Assembly: GCF_013368755.1 (NCBI RefSeq)
Contig: NC_049562.1
Coordinates: forward strand, 5,208,001 to 5,272,000
Length of the DNA: 64,000 nt
Reading direction: 5' to 3'
From: Talaromyces rugulosus
Lineage: Eukaryota; Ascomycota; Eurotiomycetes; Eurotiales; Trichocomaceae
Below are positions 1-11,377 of this stretch, piece by piece. The notes below the pieces were generated by a model that was not told the origin of the DNA, did no database searches, and worked only from the letters and a program-made list of their open reading frames with translations. The number at the start of each line of letters is the position of its first letter. Within the stretch, counting starts at the first letter, position 1. Position numbers and translations under genes: made by a program.

Positions 1-989
1 ACCAGGTCAGGCGAATGGCCGCAGCTCGTCAGGGCGCGTCGAATAATGTCGATAAAGAACGTCGAGCTCCACGCAGTCTGTTCAGAAGGCTTCACCACAA
101 TGGCATTACCTGCGAACAGTGCGCTGATGACGGGCGAGATCAAGTTGTGGAAGGGGTAATTCCAGGAAACGCACGCCGAGACCACACCGAGCGGTTCGTA
201 GCGGACCACATTCTTTTTGTACATCATGAGGAAGTTTGTTGGTCTCCTTTCAGTTGCAAGCGCCTTTTCGCCGTGGTCGATGGTCCACTTGAGCTTTTCA
301 GTCGTCACCAAAATCTCCCCCAAGGTTGCATCGATTCTTGTTTTTCCGGAATCCAAACAGCAAGCAGTGACGATGTCGTCCTGGTTGTCAAGAACATATC
401 TATGTAAAGGAAAAATAATTAGTTGAATGCTGTTGAATACATATAGAGTGATCACTCACTTGAGAAGCGTCTTGAGAAGTCTCCTCCGCTGCGCATACGT
501 CGTTTGCGCCCACTCGGCTTGCGCGCGCTTTGCAGTTTGAATATCCCGATCGACCGACTCAGACGTTGCAAGAGGAATCCCAGAAGCCAGGATCCTTCCA
601 TCCGCGGGGCAATAGCTCACTATTCGATCCGATTTCCATTTCTAGCCATTCCAGTTAGCCCACGTAAACAACTCTCTTCCTAAGACTCTTGTTGATCAAC
701 GTACGCCCTGCACCTGGTTGTCGACTATCTTCTTCTCCTCGCCCTGCAGGTCTTCCCACTTCTTACCCTGCCAGTCTGTTCGTAGCGGCGGGGGCAGCGG
801 GACGTTGAATTTGACTGGGGACTCTCTCGAACTGAGCAGATACAGATATCCGAAATAAAGCGCGAGCACAGATGCAAGCCCGGCAATCGAGCCATACTTG
901 AGTGTTTCGCAGTCAATGTCGATGTTATCCAGTAAAGACTGGACCGAAGCCGGCAGATGCTCCAGTAATTGCTCCATCGTCCAGGGCAA
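1..989 (-). CDS. Aldehyde dehydrogenase, membrane-anchored, Msc7-like (5' part)
   Basis: The gene starts at 989 and runs off the left edge, leaving about 288 residues. I read exons 989-705, 641-460 and 399-1, with introns opening GTACGT and GTGAGT and closing TAG. A hydrophobic segment near residues 35-55 (IAGLASVLALYFGYLYLL) precedes the catalytic domain, as in fungal Msc7-type enzymes anchored in a membrane. The start of the ALDH fold is clear: EPLGVVSACVSWNYPFHN followed by a cofactor-binding segment VVKPSEQTAWSS. ALDHs oxidise aldehydes to acids with NAD(P)+; the substrate here is not predictable. The catalytic cysteine and glutamate lie outside the window, so activity cannot be judged. 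The family is secure; the Msc7 subtype rests on the N-terminal anchor and overall resemblance. Confidence 0.88.
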
Positions 990-1575
990 TCAATCACGAC
1001 GTGCACCCCTTTTCAACTTGTCGATGCTGGAATTCTTTTTTCTGCCGTCGCAAGCTTCTTCTGGGGGAAGCCGCGAAAGCGGTGAGCAATGCTTGTAGAT
1101 CTGTCTTGGCCGATCACAGTTGAATGTCTATGAATCAGTGATTCTTTACATTGTATTTTGAAACTGGTTGAAGTTGACAATAGTTGGTGAAATAAATGTA
1201 GTGAGAGTTTTCCTGAAATGAAAATTGAAATATTTGAAGCAATTTTACAGGAACTGCTGAAATTGTTGATACCGATCTTATCGAATAATATATATCCATC
1301 TATCTATCTAAACCCAAACCTACCGGTTCACTAAATTTTAAAATTATTGAGATCACTATTTGAAACTTTCTTTAAACATTAATACTTTAAATTATATAAA
1401 TTAGCTTGGAATCTTAGTTAGCGATAGATGACATTAATTGATCTGTATATCTAGAAAAGGGAAAATGTCAACCTGCAACATTTGAATTCTAAATGGGTGG
1501 AGATACAATTGACATAACATGTAAGTAAAAGTTTGATGAAAAATTAGATGTGCCCAGCTCCGAGCTTCCATGAGA
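990..1575. other. Intergenic, AT-rich
   Basis: This holds the upstream region of the aldehyde dehydrogenase and the 3' flank of the DNA glycosylase, both on the minus strand. Short ORFs near 898-1123 overlap the dehydrogenase start region and have no recognisable content. I see no gene here. Confidence 0.6.
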
Positions 1576-2853
1576 CTAGCCGCTAGCATCAATTACTTCG
1601 CCCTTCCTCTTCCCAGTCCTTATCACGAGGTGGTCAATGACACAACCCTCCTCCCAGCCCTCGCTCTTTTCCCCCGTGATTGCACGACAGCGCGGACAGC
1701 TTTTCCCATGACGGATCAGCAGTTGGTGAAGGGCATATTTTAACGGATCGGGAATCCGAACTTCAAGATGGCTGAACGCCGTGACTTCAGTGACTCGCTT
1801 CCCATGAGTCCCATCCCTAGGCAGCCAGCCTAGCCACTTACAAATACGAAAAATGTGCGTGTCGACTGCGAAACAGGGGCGCTGAAGACAGAACAGTACC
1901 ACACAGGCAGCTGTTTTGGGTCCGATGCCAGGGTACTTGATCAATTCAAGCATCGCTTGTTCCTTGTCCAGGGCGTGAATCCAGTCGAGCGAAAGCACAT
2001 TTTCGTCAGTCAGTGCTATCTCAACATCCTTTTGGGCCTTTGATTCATGATCTGCACCGATAGGGCCTGATTGCTCGCCGCTTTCCTCCGATTTGAGGTG
2101 TGCTGCTTTGCGTTGTTGGTTCTCTTCATATACCATGTCGAGAATCTCTTTTATATATTTGCTCTTCGTGGTTGCTAGACCACCGCTTTTCATTGCTTGA
2201 AAAACGTCATCGACCGGGGCTTCACGGACAGCATTCCAGTCGACACTACCCTTGCCGATGCCGCTATCAAGAATCCCAAATCTCTGAACAAGACCTTGAA
2301 AAGAAAGCGCTGCGTTGGCACCGGTAGTTGCTCCACTTAAAATAGTTCGGATGAGAGCATCCAAAACAGACGGGACTTCACCACAGCCCGTAACCGTGAG
2401 CGACGGCTGTGGAATACTACTCGGAGCTTTGATTTCACCATGTACCGTTGACAAGAGGCGATTGACCTCTTCACACTCGGCGGGCGTAGGATGCTGAAAG
2501 TCTGGATAGGGAGTGAGTCCCGGCGTGAGGCCATACTGCGCAGCGGTTTTTTGGCTCTTAGTTATTGCGGATGCGACATTATCTCGGGTTGTCTCCCCCG
2601 GGCTTTCTAGTTTGATGCGCTTGTTCTGGTTTTCTTCGCTCCTGGTCTTTTCCAAGGTATCGGTAGAAGCAGTGACGACAGCGTGTTTTCCGAGGTTGTG
2701 AGGCAATCCGTTGATGTCAATCTCATGAATTGCTTTCCTCTTAGAACCCGATTGGTGATTGGATATATTAGCGGTATTTTTCTTGATGGAGGGGTTTGCG
2801 TTATCGTCCTCGTTGGCCGCAGCTTTAGAAGCCATTGATCGGGTAACTCGCAT
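1576..2853 (-). CDS. HhH-GPD base-excision DNA glycosylase (endonuclease III-like)
   Basis: A single exon encodes 425 residues. The first half is low complexity and charged, with a basic start (MRVTRSMASKAA), probably a nuclear-targeting tail. The second half carries the helix-hairpin-helix and GPD signature: IKYPGIGPKTAACVV followed by CFAVDTHIFRICKWLGW. Lys313 and Asp331 fall 18 residues apart, as do the catalytic Lys120 and Asp138 of E. coli endonuclease III, so glycosylase/lyase chemistry is plausible. The C-terminal iron-sulphur loop is not intact: only a CPRC pair and one later Cys remain where endonuclease III has C-x6-C-x2-C-x5-C. It is therefore not the standard Ntg/NTH1 enzyme but a related fungal HhH-GPD protein. 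The substrate lesion is unknown. Confidence 0.85.
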   Translation of the reverse strand: MRVTRSMASKAAANEDDNANPSIKKNTANISNHQSGSKRKAIHEIDINGLPHNLGKHAVVTASTDTLEKTRSEENQNKRIKLESPGETTRDNVASAITKSQKTAAQYGLTPGLTPYPDFQHPTPAECEEVNRLLSTVHGEIKAPSSIPQPSLTVTGCGEVPSVLDALIRTILSGATTGANAALSFQGLVQRFGILDSGIGKGSVDWNAVREAPVDDVFQAMKSGGLATTKSKYIKEILDMVYEENQQRKAAHLKSEESGEQSGPIGADHESKAQKDVEIALTDENVLSLDWIHALDKEQAMLELIKYPGIGPKTAACVVLFCLQRPCFAVDTHIFRICKWLGWLPRDGTHGKRVTEVTAFSHLEVRIPDPLKYALHQLLIRHGKSCPRCRAITGEKSEGWEEGCVIDHLVIRTGKRKGEVIDASG

Positions 2854-3208
2854 TTTTCCGGATTAATTTGATTAAAAATAATTAGATGGCGAAAAGGAAA
2901 CGATATAAAAATTGACAGTATAGTCCAGTAGATTTCCGAGGTTGTCATCCAAAGTTTCATCGGTACTCGGTGTCTAATTTTTCTACTCACTTTCCGTTCA
3001 TATCTTCCATAAATGGTAATATGGGTATCCGTTTATGTCACGTGACTAAGCACTCAACGACGCATCCCCACTCTCTATCTCTGAGTGTTTCTCTTCCTCT
3101 CCTCTCCTCTTCACCCTCTTTCTTCATCTCTTCAAGACTCCATATTTCCATCGATTTTCATCACAAAACACTCGTTTTTCATCTACAGAGCGGCTAGGAG
3201 GACAAAGT

Positions 3209-3944
3209 ATGGCCATCCAGTTCTATATCAAAGCCAAATATAACACCAGACTAACGATTTTTGGGAATTCTAGGTTGGGCGATCGCGTAGCAGATAAACC
3301 GACTAGACAATCTGCTCCAAAGACCAAATCGGGGTTGCAGAAAGTGTTACGACTGACAAGTGACGAATCATGGAAACAGTGGCTGCAAAGCAGGCTGGTG
3401 AAACCATGGTGGACAGAGCTCTGGAATGACTGTTTAAAGACAAGAGAAAAGGGAATTAGAAGTGTGGGACTCGCTGAAGTACAAGAACGGATGCTGAGCG
3501 GTGAAGCAAATGGGATCATGAAATACTCGACAACTCAACCCGACAAAGAGGAGTGGGACCTCGCCGACCATATCGCAAGATTCATATGGAACACGGGAAG
3601 CCTGAATGAGAAATCCAACGAGGGAGTGTTCTATAATCGCCGTTTCAGCGAGGATTATCAGGCAAGCATCATGTGGTCATTGAAGAGTGTGCTCATACAA
3701 ATGCACAGCCCATCATACATCAACAAACCAACTGGTGGGACTGCGATATTGGGGACAAAAAGAGACGGTAAGTAAACCAAACATGAGTTATAATAGTCTT
3801 GGGTGAAACACTGATGTTCGAAAAGAGTCTCCAAAAGAGGCCACCACAACAGGGAAGAAGACAAAGGCACACCTCACAACAGTCTCACAATCGAGGTTGG
3901 AAGACCCTGGAAAAGGCTTTTCCAGGGCCTTCAATGGTTTCTAA
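3209..3944 (+). CDS. Hypothetical protein, function unknown
   Basis: I read exon 1 at 3209-3767, a GTAAGT donor at 3768, an acceptor at 3825 and a short exon 2 at 3826-3944, giving about 225 residues. An alternative acceptor near 3796 would give a different basic tail, so the C-terminus is uncertain. The protein is rich in charged residues and Trp, with WWTELWNDCLKTREK and DLADHIARFIWNTGSL, and the tail is basic (GKKTKAHLTT). I recognise no domain, signal peptide or membrane segment. A pyrimidine-rich stretch at 3060-3190 upstream resembles a fungal core promoter and leader, which supports transcription from about 3150. The downstream flank is AT-rich and empty. Confidence 0.45.
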
Positions 3945-6362
3945 ATATTCATTTCCACTTTTTCCTCCACGATGGAATGTGTCACAAAACTTTTTTTGAA
4001 AGGAGTTAATTGGTTCTTCAATTTCGATGCAGAATTTAGGATGATGGCACGACAGTGACTATGGATTTTATTTTTTCTAGTCATGATAGCGGCCGTATGG
4101 CATACATTAGTTAATACAGCTAATAATAGTCTATCCTTTGCATTTTAAGCTGACAATTGCCAACAAAGAAAATATTTATATTGGTTTCTAATAGTAGTTG
4201 ACTCATTAGTAGCTATAATCCATTTAATTACGTATATGGGATGACATCTAATAATTATTTGATTAACTCAAAACATACTAAATGGATATCATATCTATTG
4301 TTTAGAATAAAATAATTGAGGTATTAACCGGAATTAATCATTGTCAACAGCGCTTGAGTACTAGTATAATCTATATTCGGTGGGTCACATAACTATATAT
4401 TATATAACCCCCGCGGGCCACTACTTAGTTATTGCATCAACACTTGGTTCAGGAGAAGCCAGGCTTGTATACGAGAAGAATTGAAAGTAGAAGAGCGTTT
4501 CAAGCTCGGTTTGGAGGGTGAAGTATCAAAACAAGATTCAAATATCTATTTAAACAACCATTACCAGCTACAAGCTCGCTCAGACTATGTTACCTCCATT
4601 CAAAGTCTCAAGAAACAGCTAGTATACAGATGCTTTTACCTTGGCATCCACTAATTGCGCCTGTACGAAAGTAGACAATGTAGGCAGAGATGGCGACAAG
4701 CGGCAGGAGTTCAACGGCTCAGACGGTCTTTCCTTCCTAGGAACAAACAACCAACTTCTTTTAAACGATGAGTAGCTGTCGAGCTCTTCGTTCTTCGTGT
4801 CCACAATTCTCTTGTACGTGAAAGCAGAATTTAGCTGCTTCTTTTCCAAACAACGTCACCTATTTTTCTCAACGTCACATATCGTTCTTGTATGTTGCTG
4901 CCTGAACTGGGATCCATGGTACTAACTAATCTCGTTTACGTCAGCAAATATGGCCACCGTCATTTCCTCCTCCTCCTCCGCCGTCGGAATGAGAGCGAAA
5001 ATTGAGCTCAACCTGAGTAAAAAAATGATGGCATCGGAACAGCCAGACGTTCCATTTTAATTAATCAATTATTATCAATAAAATTATATTGTAATAGTTT
5101 TAAAACAAAATTATCTTATCATTTACAATTGTCTTATCTGATAGGTCTATTTGAAAATACAAGAATCTAGAGAATGATGATGGAATGTCGTCTGGATCGG
5201 GAAGGAGGCGATATCATACCACGTGATACGGTTATTACTTTTACTATTTTATTTGCTTCGAGTATATGTACATCTCTAAGAGCCCATTCGTCCACGTGTA
5301 TATCGGGAAGTCCCCTCCAACTCCCTGGCCTTGCCAGACAACTGATGGGAACGAAACCACTCGAGATAGTCCAGACGCTTCAGACTACATTGGACAAACG
5401 AACGTATGAAACAAACAAGACTTGTCCATCATTGGGTATTGGAAAAAAACGTCTCGAGCGGTTTCTGTTTAGTGAAAGCGATCGATCGATCGATTTGAGG
5501 ATTGATTTGGTTACCTGTCATCACCGCTGATTAGCACGTTGAATCATAAAAGGTGAATGTAAAAGTAAGTCAAATGACAGTATATAGTCAGTGAGTAATT
5601 TTCTCCGCAATGTAGTTCGGAAGTCTAACATCTAAAAAAAATTTACAAAATCATCATGAAAAAGAAACACAGCGCAGTTTCGCCAAAAGCTTACCTTGGG
5701 TGTCATGGAAAGAGAATCTGTGGTATGGAATTAGTACAAGCATTGATTGGCGTAGTTGACAAGTTACATGGCAATGAACAGCCCATGAAGTCGTGTCAAC
5801 ATTGAAGATTGGATGGAAATCATCTGAAAGATTAGAGGAAATAATAATCGCAAGAAGTGAAACTGAGGGATGAAAATAACGGCCGTCGGCACGGATCAAT
5901 GTTGTTCCGCTAGCGTTTATACAGGTGCTGCATCGGCCAATCAGAGACACTTTACGGCCATAAACAAACAGAAAACTTCATCCTTTCAGATACATGGGCT
6001 GTGCTTCTATCTCTTGCAAAGTGAAGGATTTACGTTGTGTGGAAGGTTATTTGACGTGAAGACTGCCCCGCCCCTATTTCCATTGTTGCAGTTGGGAACT
6101 TATTGTTTGCTTCATCTTGTTTGCTAGATGAAGCAAACACCCTGCACAAAGAAATCACAAGGCAAAATGATTGTGAAAAGTGAACCAACCTCTCTCTTAG
6201 GTGGCTGGGAGCATGCTACAAAGCTTCTTCAGCATCTCTATTCTTCCTCTGCAGTTCTCATCCACCCAACAAGAGACTCATCCAACTCTCTGCTTTATCT
6301 GCCCTGAGCATCTTGACACCTTTTCTTTCTCTCAGAGAGACTTCTTTTTGTTTATTAGAAAC
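3945..6362. other. Long AT-rich intergenic region without a supported gene
   Basis: From about 4020 to 5160 the DNA is strongly AT-rich, rich in TAAT and ATTA words. Short ORFs (4619-4849 minus, 5174-5530 plus, 5654-5950 minus) have no domain, no supporting introns and no protein-like composition. A (CGAT)n run of about four units lies near 5477-5495. The stretch could be a decayed repeat, but I can identify no element or terminal repeat. The right end from about 6180 becomes pyrimidine-rich and is probably the leader of the methyltransferase gene. Confidence 0.5.
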
Positions 6363-6515
6363 TTCTTTAATTTACCCACGAGAAACCTTTATCTCAACCC
6401 TTCATCTTTCCTCTCATGTATCCTTCTCATGCTTACAAATTTCTTTAATTTACCAACGAGAAACCTTTATCTCAACTTTTCATCTTTCCTCTCATGCATC
6501 CTTCTCATGCTGACT
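6363..6515 (+). repeat. Tandem 78-bp duplication in the leader of the DNA methyltransferase gene
   Basis: Unit 1 (6363-6440) and unit 2 (6441 to about 6515) both begin TTCTTTAATTTACC and run through AACCTTTATCTCAAC, TCATCTTTCCTCTCATG and ATCCTTCTCATGCT with only a few mismatches. Both are CT-rich and lie about 220-370 bp upstream of the start codon at 6732, so they are likely within the promoter or 5' leader. Confidence 0.85.
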
Positions 6516-6731
6516 CAAAGTCCTCACCCCAATATCTGCCGCTCTCCAATATCACCTTCCAGTGACGTTCACCTCAACTCTCCCTCTTTCATCTTCCCTT
6601 CTCTTTGAAACTACTTCATGACATGTACCCATTTCATCTTTCACTCTGAAAATCACCAAAAAGCTTCTGCTGGCAAAAACCGATCTCAATAACAAAAAGT
6701 TTCCGGCGATCTATCTTTGACCTACTTCAAC

Positions 6732-8633
6732 ATGGTTTCCAAAGAGGGGACGTCGAACTACCACCATCATCTCCATTACCATAGCCAAGCATCCGTCGTC
6801 AACATCCTACAACAAAACATAATCCTCGGAGACAGCGTCCCTCGCCAAGCTACAAACACTGTTGATTTAACCACCGACTCCGACTCCGAATCGGAATCCG
6901 ATGATTCACATACAGAAGCTGGGTCAGTCTACGGAGAAGTCTCTGAAGCCCCCGAAGACCCTGAAGCCTACGGGAATAATCATGACGTCGACCTTGACCA
7001 AGATGACTACATGGACGACGATGACTTTGAAAAGTTACTGGAGAGCTGGAGCACAGAGCAGTCTGTTAGGGTCAGCACGCCGATTCCGCAGCCCGCAGCC
7101 CTCCAGTTGTCTGAATACAACGGCTTGACTCCGGGAATGAGTGTGGAATTGCTCGAAAATGACTTTATTCGAATCAAGGAGATTCTGGTTTACGATAATG
7201 GAGAGGTCACACTCCGCGGTCCATATTTTCAGAAGCTGGACGATCTGCCCACCGTCTTCCCTAAACGCGAGGGAGAGCTTTGCTGGCTGACAAGGGAGGA
7301 GGCAGATGGAAGCGTTAGCCTTGAGAAAGAGATCCCTGTGAGCGAGGTTCAAGACGTCCCAAGCATTTACATGACCAATGTTCCTTGGACGGAGAAGATC
7401 GGCCTGTCTTACAATTCATACGTGTGTCGCTTTATGTGGCAGGCTACGCAAGATAAGACAGAATGGATCATACGTTACCTGACCGCAGAGGAATCCGATT
7501 ACGCATATAGAGTCTCATCGAGCGAAATTCGCCGGCAATGGAGAGGCCCGACTACTGCATACGGAAGCGAGCGGAGACCAACGAGAAGACTTCACCCATC
7601 CGAAATACAAGAAATGAGCAATTCGCCCCGGCTGCAACGACAATACACATTTGGAGACGCTTTCTGCGGTGCCGGCGGTGTTTCTGTCGGAGCCTGGAAA
7701 GCCGGGCTTCGCGTGAAGTATGGGATAGACCGCGACCAGAGAGCGGGCGAGACTTATAGCAGCAACTTCCCTCATAGCTCCTTTTATTTCGCCGACTTCA
7801 ATAGCTGGATTGCACTGAAGGATGATGAGTTCCGGGTTGATATTAGCCATAGCTCTCCGCCGTGTCAGACATTCAGCCCAGCCCACACGCGATCAAATAA
7901 CCAGCAACGAGACGAGGAGAACTCTTCGCTCATATTCACAGCATGTGATATGCTCAAGAAAGTCAAATCGCGGATACATACAATGGAAGAGACGTTTGGA
8001 CTGGCGACGCGACATAAAGACACCTTTTATGCCGTTCTCCACGGGATTTTGGAATGTGGTTATTCTGTCCATAGTAAGGTTGTGGCATGCGAGAAGTATG
8101 GAATTCCCCAGATCCGAAAGCGTCTTGTTGTCATTGCTGCAGGGTAAGTTTGCACTTTTTTATCACACATCAAGACTATTGGTAGTATGGTCAGTCTAAC
8201 ACCTAGTAGACCCGGGGAGACGCTCCCACAGTTTCCAGCACCAACGCACGGCCCTGGCTTGCGGCCATATGTTACGATAAAGGAAGCTATTCGGAACATC
8301 CCTCGTAATGCTCCTGACCACAGTCTGTTCGGAACGGCATTTAAAAATGGACTCACTAGAGCGCCATACGACGAAAACACGCTGGCCAAGACAATCACCT
8401 GCGGCGGCGGCGACAAGAATTATCATCCTAGTGGATTGAGAAACTTCACCGTCCGAGAGTTGGCTCGTTTGCAAACATTTCCTGACGGATATCCGTTCTC
8501 GTCCGCGTATGCCAAAAAACAGATCGGTAATGCGGTGCCTCCGCGGCTGGCTGAATTCATGTATCGAGCGGCCATCCAGTCACTGCAAGACACCGACGAA
8601 AGGGAATCGCTGCTGCCGGTTGTCGTCGACTAA
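6732..8633 (+). CDS. dmtA: C5-cytosine DNA methyltransferase, RID/Masc1/DmtA type
   Basis: Exons 6732-8143 and 8210-8633 (intron GTAAGT...TAG) give about 611 residues. The N-terminus is His- and acid-rich. Residues about 135-230 resemble a BAH-like module (LTPGMSVELLENDFIRIKEI). The methyltransferase domain follows: motif I DAFCGAGGVSVGAWKAGL near residue 308, motif IV SSPPCQTFS with the catalytic Cys near 376, a motif VI-like METF preceded by E in place of the usual ENV, motif VIII-like IPQIRKRLVV, and motifs IX-X ARLQTFPDGY and KKQIGNAVPP. Replacement of ENV by an E-x-T form is, as I recall, typical of fungal RID and Masc1 proteins. These are needed for repeat-induced point mutation in Neurospora and for sexual development in Ascobolus and Aspergillus. 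No break is visible. Starting at 6732 gives a good ATG context; upstream in-frame codons have no ATG. Confidence 0.92.
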
Positions 8634-9337
8634 GACTTGTGGCATTTCCCAATGGAGGAAAGTCAGCGATTTCGTTCTGGACAGCGACCTCGCCGCGAAT
8701 AGCGATATCGCTGAACGACTCTGGCTAGCCATTGGATTGGCGCACGCCGGATTACGGAGGTTCAAAATAGTACATAGTAGCACTGCAATTGCTTGGCCTT
8801 GAGCTCAACAATCCGTTCCAAGTTGTTCCGAAATTCGGACAATCAAATGCACGGAGAATGAGAGCTTTTGTTTGTTGAGGCGGGTTACAGATTGGTTTTG
8901 ATATGGTATCGCGGCGGTATTGTTGTATTAAGCACAGGAACATAAATAGGCAACGAACACACTCAATTGAGCGAGAAACATTGAATGCGGCGGAGAATTT
9001 GGCAATATTGCACATTTACTTTTAGTATTTATAGAAAACCGAAAAAAATCCACGTCTCCTTGCCCAATTCCCGGCATCTTGTGTAGCTCCCCGAGCATAG
9101 CTCTCCAGCTCCGCGGTGTGTCACGGTAAGTTTCGGCTGCCCGCGGCAGACCTCGGCCGGGCCAAACTGTCGTCAAACTGACCTCTTTCCTTCTCTCCCT
9201 GGAAGTAAATCTACGCTCCACCGCCTCGTGAGTGTGCTTTTTCTGTCTTTTCAAAAACACCCCTGTGCCCCGTGAAACAAGCGAACGGTCTCTCCATTCG
9301 CCTCAATTGACCCTCCCCTTATCGCACTTGAGCTGTC
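8634..9337. promoter_or_regulatory. Intergenic region, upstream of prpD
   Basis: This contains the 3' flank of the methyltransferase gene and the promoter of the methylcitrate dehydratase gene. A CCTCGG hexamer lies at 9151-9156, about 180 bp before the prpD start. CCTCGG is the core reported for the Aspergillus fatty-acid regulators FarA/FarB. The last 100 bp are pyrimidine-rich. I see no gene; short ORFs on both strands have no recognisable content. Confidence 0.45.
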
Positions 9338-11180
9338 ATGTCGGCGGGCTCTGCTGCACTACGACGGTTCGGCGGCCATCGGGCTCCCCGCACTGCACTC
9401 GTTTCTTCCTCCCGCATCCAACAAACCCCGCGCTCTCCTCTGCTTGCGACTAGCAATTCCTCGCTGCGTCCTGCTTCTCGCACTCCAGCTCATCTTCGCC
9501 AGCTCTCCAGATTCTCAACAATGTCGCCTCTGCAGGCTGCTCCCGTGGTGGAGCGCGAGTACGATCCCGAGATCAAGGACATGGCCGATTTCATCCACAA
9601 CTACAAGATTGAGTCGGACCTTGCTGTGAGTGTCTCTTTATTAGACTAGAGATTGGTGTACTAATTATACGTCAAGTTTGACACCGCTCGTCTTGTCTTC
9701 CTCGACACCCTCGGCTGTGGGTTGGAGGCTCTTAGATTCAAAGAGTGCACAAAACTGCTCGGCCCTGTCGTCGAGGGCACCGTGGTCCCCAACGGAACCA
9801 AGGTCCCCGGTACCCCGTACCAGCTGGACCCTGTGAATGGCGCTTTCAACATTGGTGCCATTATTCGATGGCTCGACTACAACGACTGCTGGCTTGCGGC
9901 CGAATGGGGCCACCCCTCGGACAACCTGGGTGGTATTCTGGCGGTGGCAGACTGGATCTCCCGCACCAACCGTGCTGGTGGAAACCTCGGCGAGGGCAAG
10001 GTCCTGAAAATCCGTGATGTCCTCGAGGCCATGATCAAGGCCCACGAAATCCAGGGTGTTTTGGCTCTGGAAAACTCGTTCAACAAGGTCGGCCTGGACC
10101 ACGTTGTGCTTGTCAAGGTTGCCACTGCTGCTGTGACTTCTAAGCTTTTGGGTCTGGACGAGAAGAAGACCGCCGATGCCATCACTCAGGCCTGGGTTGA
10201 CGGCCAGAGCTTGCGCACATACCGTCACTCCCCCAACACCATGTCAAGAAAATCGTGGGCTGCCGGTGATGCCTGCCAGCGCGCCGTCAACCTTGTCTTG
10301 AAGGTTCTCAAGGGCGAGGGCGGTGTCCCGACTGTCTTGAACGCTCCTGGCTGGGGTTTCTACGACAACCTCTTCAAGGGCAACAAATTTAAATTCCAGC
10401 GGCCGTACGGCAGCTACGTCATGGAGAACGTTCTCTTCAAGGTTTCATATCCTGGTAAGCAAACCCACCGGCTTTTGCGTCATTAAATCTCACTAACCTT
10501 ATTCTAGCCGAGTTCCACTCCCAGACTGCCATTGAGTGCGCTCAAATCGTCAACAAGAAGCTTGCTGAGATGGGCAAATCCGCCAAGGACATCAAGGAGA
10601 TTACCAACCGCACCCACGAAGCTTGCATTCGCATCATCGACAAGCAGTTCAAGGCCATGGACAACTTTGCTGACCGTGACCACTGCGTTCAGGTACAATC
10701 CCGAAACCTCACCTTTTCAGAGACATAATTGCTGACACTTTTATTTAGTACATGGTTGCTACCATGCTTGTCTTCAACCGCTTGACCGCCCAAGACTACG
10801 CCGATGGCGGCGAAGCTGCTACATCCGAACTCCTGGAGACTCTGCGCCAGCGCATCAAGTGCGTCGAAGACCCTCAGTTCACCACAGACTACCACGACCC
10901 AAGCAAGCGCACCATCCCCAACGCTCTGACCGTGACTCTGAACGACGGCACTGTTCTCGACGAAGTCGTCGTCGAGGCTCCTCTGGGCCACAAGTTCCGT
11001 CGCGAGGAAGCCAAGCCTGAGATCCTGGCCAAGTACAAGCGCCACATCGAGGGCCACTTTGACGCTGCTCGCGTCAAGCACCTGCTCGACCTGGGCTGGA
11101 ACCAGAAGGAACTCGAGAATACCGATGTCGACAAGTACGTCGACTTGTACGTGACCGACAAGATTGTTGCTCCATACTAG
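9338..11180 (+). CDS. prpD: 2-methylcitrate dehydratase, mitochondrial (MmgE/PrpD family)
   Basis: Exons 9338-9625, 9677-10454, 10508-10692 and 10749-11180 give about 560 residues. The first ~60 residues are rich in Arg, Ser and Ala and poor in acids, as expected for mitochondrial import. The remainder is a full MmgE/PrpD protein: [20 protein letters not shown], the [18 protein letters not shown] block, [31 protein letters not shown] and [16 protein letters not shown]. The enzyme dehydrates 2-methylcitrate to 2-methyl-cis-aconitate in the methylcitrate cycle, which converts propionyl-CoA to pyruvate and succinate. The synthase and lyase of the same cycle lie about 14-18 kb downstream in this window. 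Length and motifs are complete. Confidence 0.95.
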
Positions 11181-11377
11181 TCTTATTTGTATTTTTTTAC
11201 CAAAAAAAAAAAGAGATAAAATAAATAAATGTATGATTGATTGTTATTATTGATTATTAATAATTCGTCATGGTGTGTCGTCAGAATTATAACATGTTAG
11301 CATGAATACTAGTGATTTCCAAGCCTCTTATATGTCAAAAGCTAGTTATGTTCATATCTGTCCAATGCTTCAATGTT

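Noticed and set aside
4619..4849. 76-codon minus-strand ORF
   Set aside because: No domain, no introns, surrounded by empty AT-rich DNA.
4020..5160. Transposon in the AT-rich region
   Set aside because: No transposase or reverse transcriptase frame, terminal repeat or target duplication could be found by eye.
6363..6515. CRISPR-like repeat
   Set aside because: Only two long adjacent units without spacers, in a eukaryotic gene leader.
6201..6608. 135-codon plus-strand ORF before dmtA
   Set aside because: It is the duplicated pyrimidine-rich leader; its Ser/Phe/Leu-rich translation reflects base composition and the 78-bp repeat.
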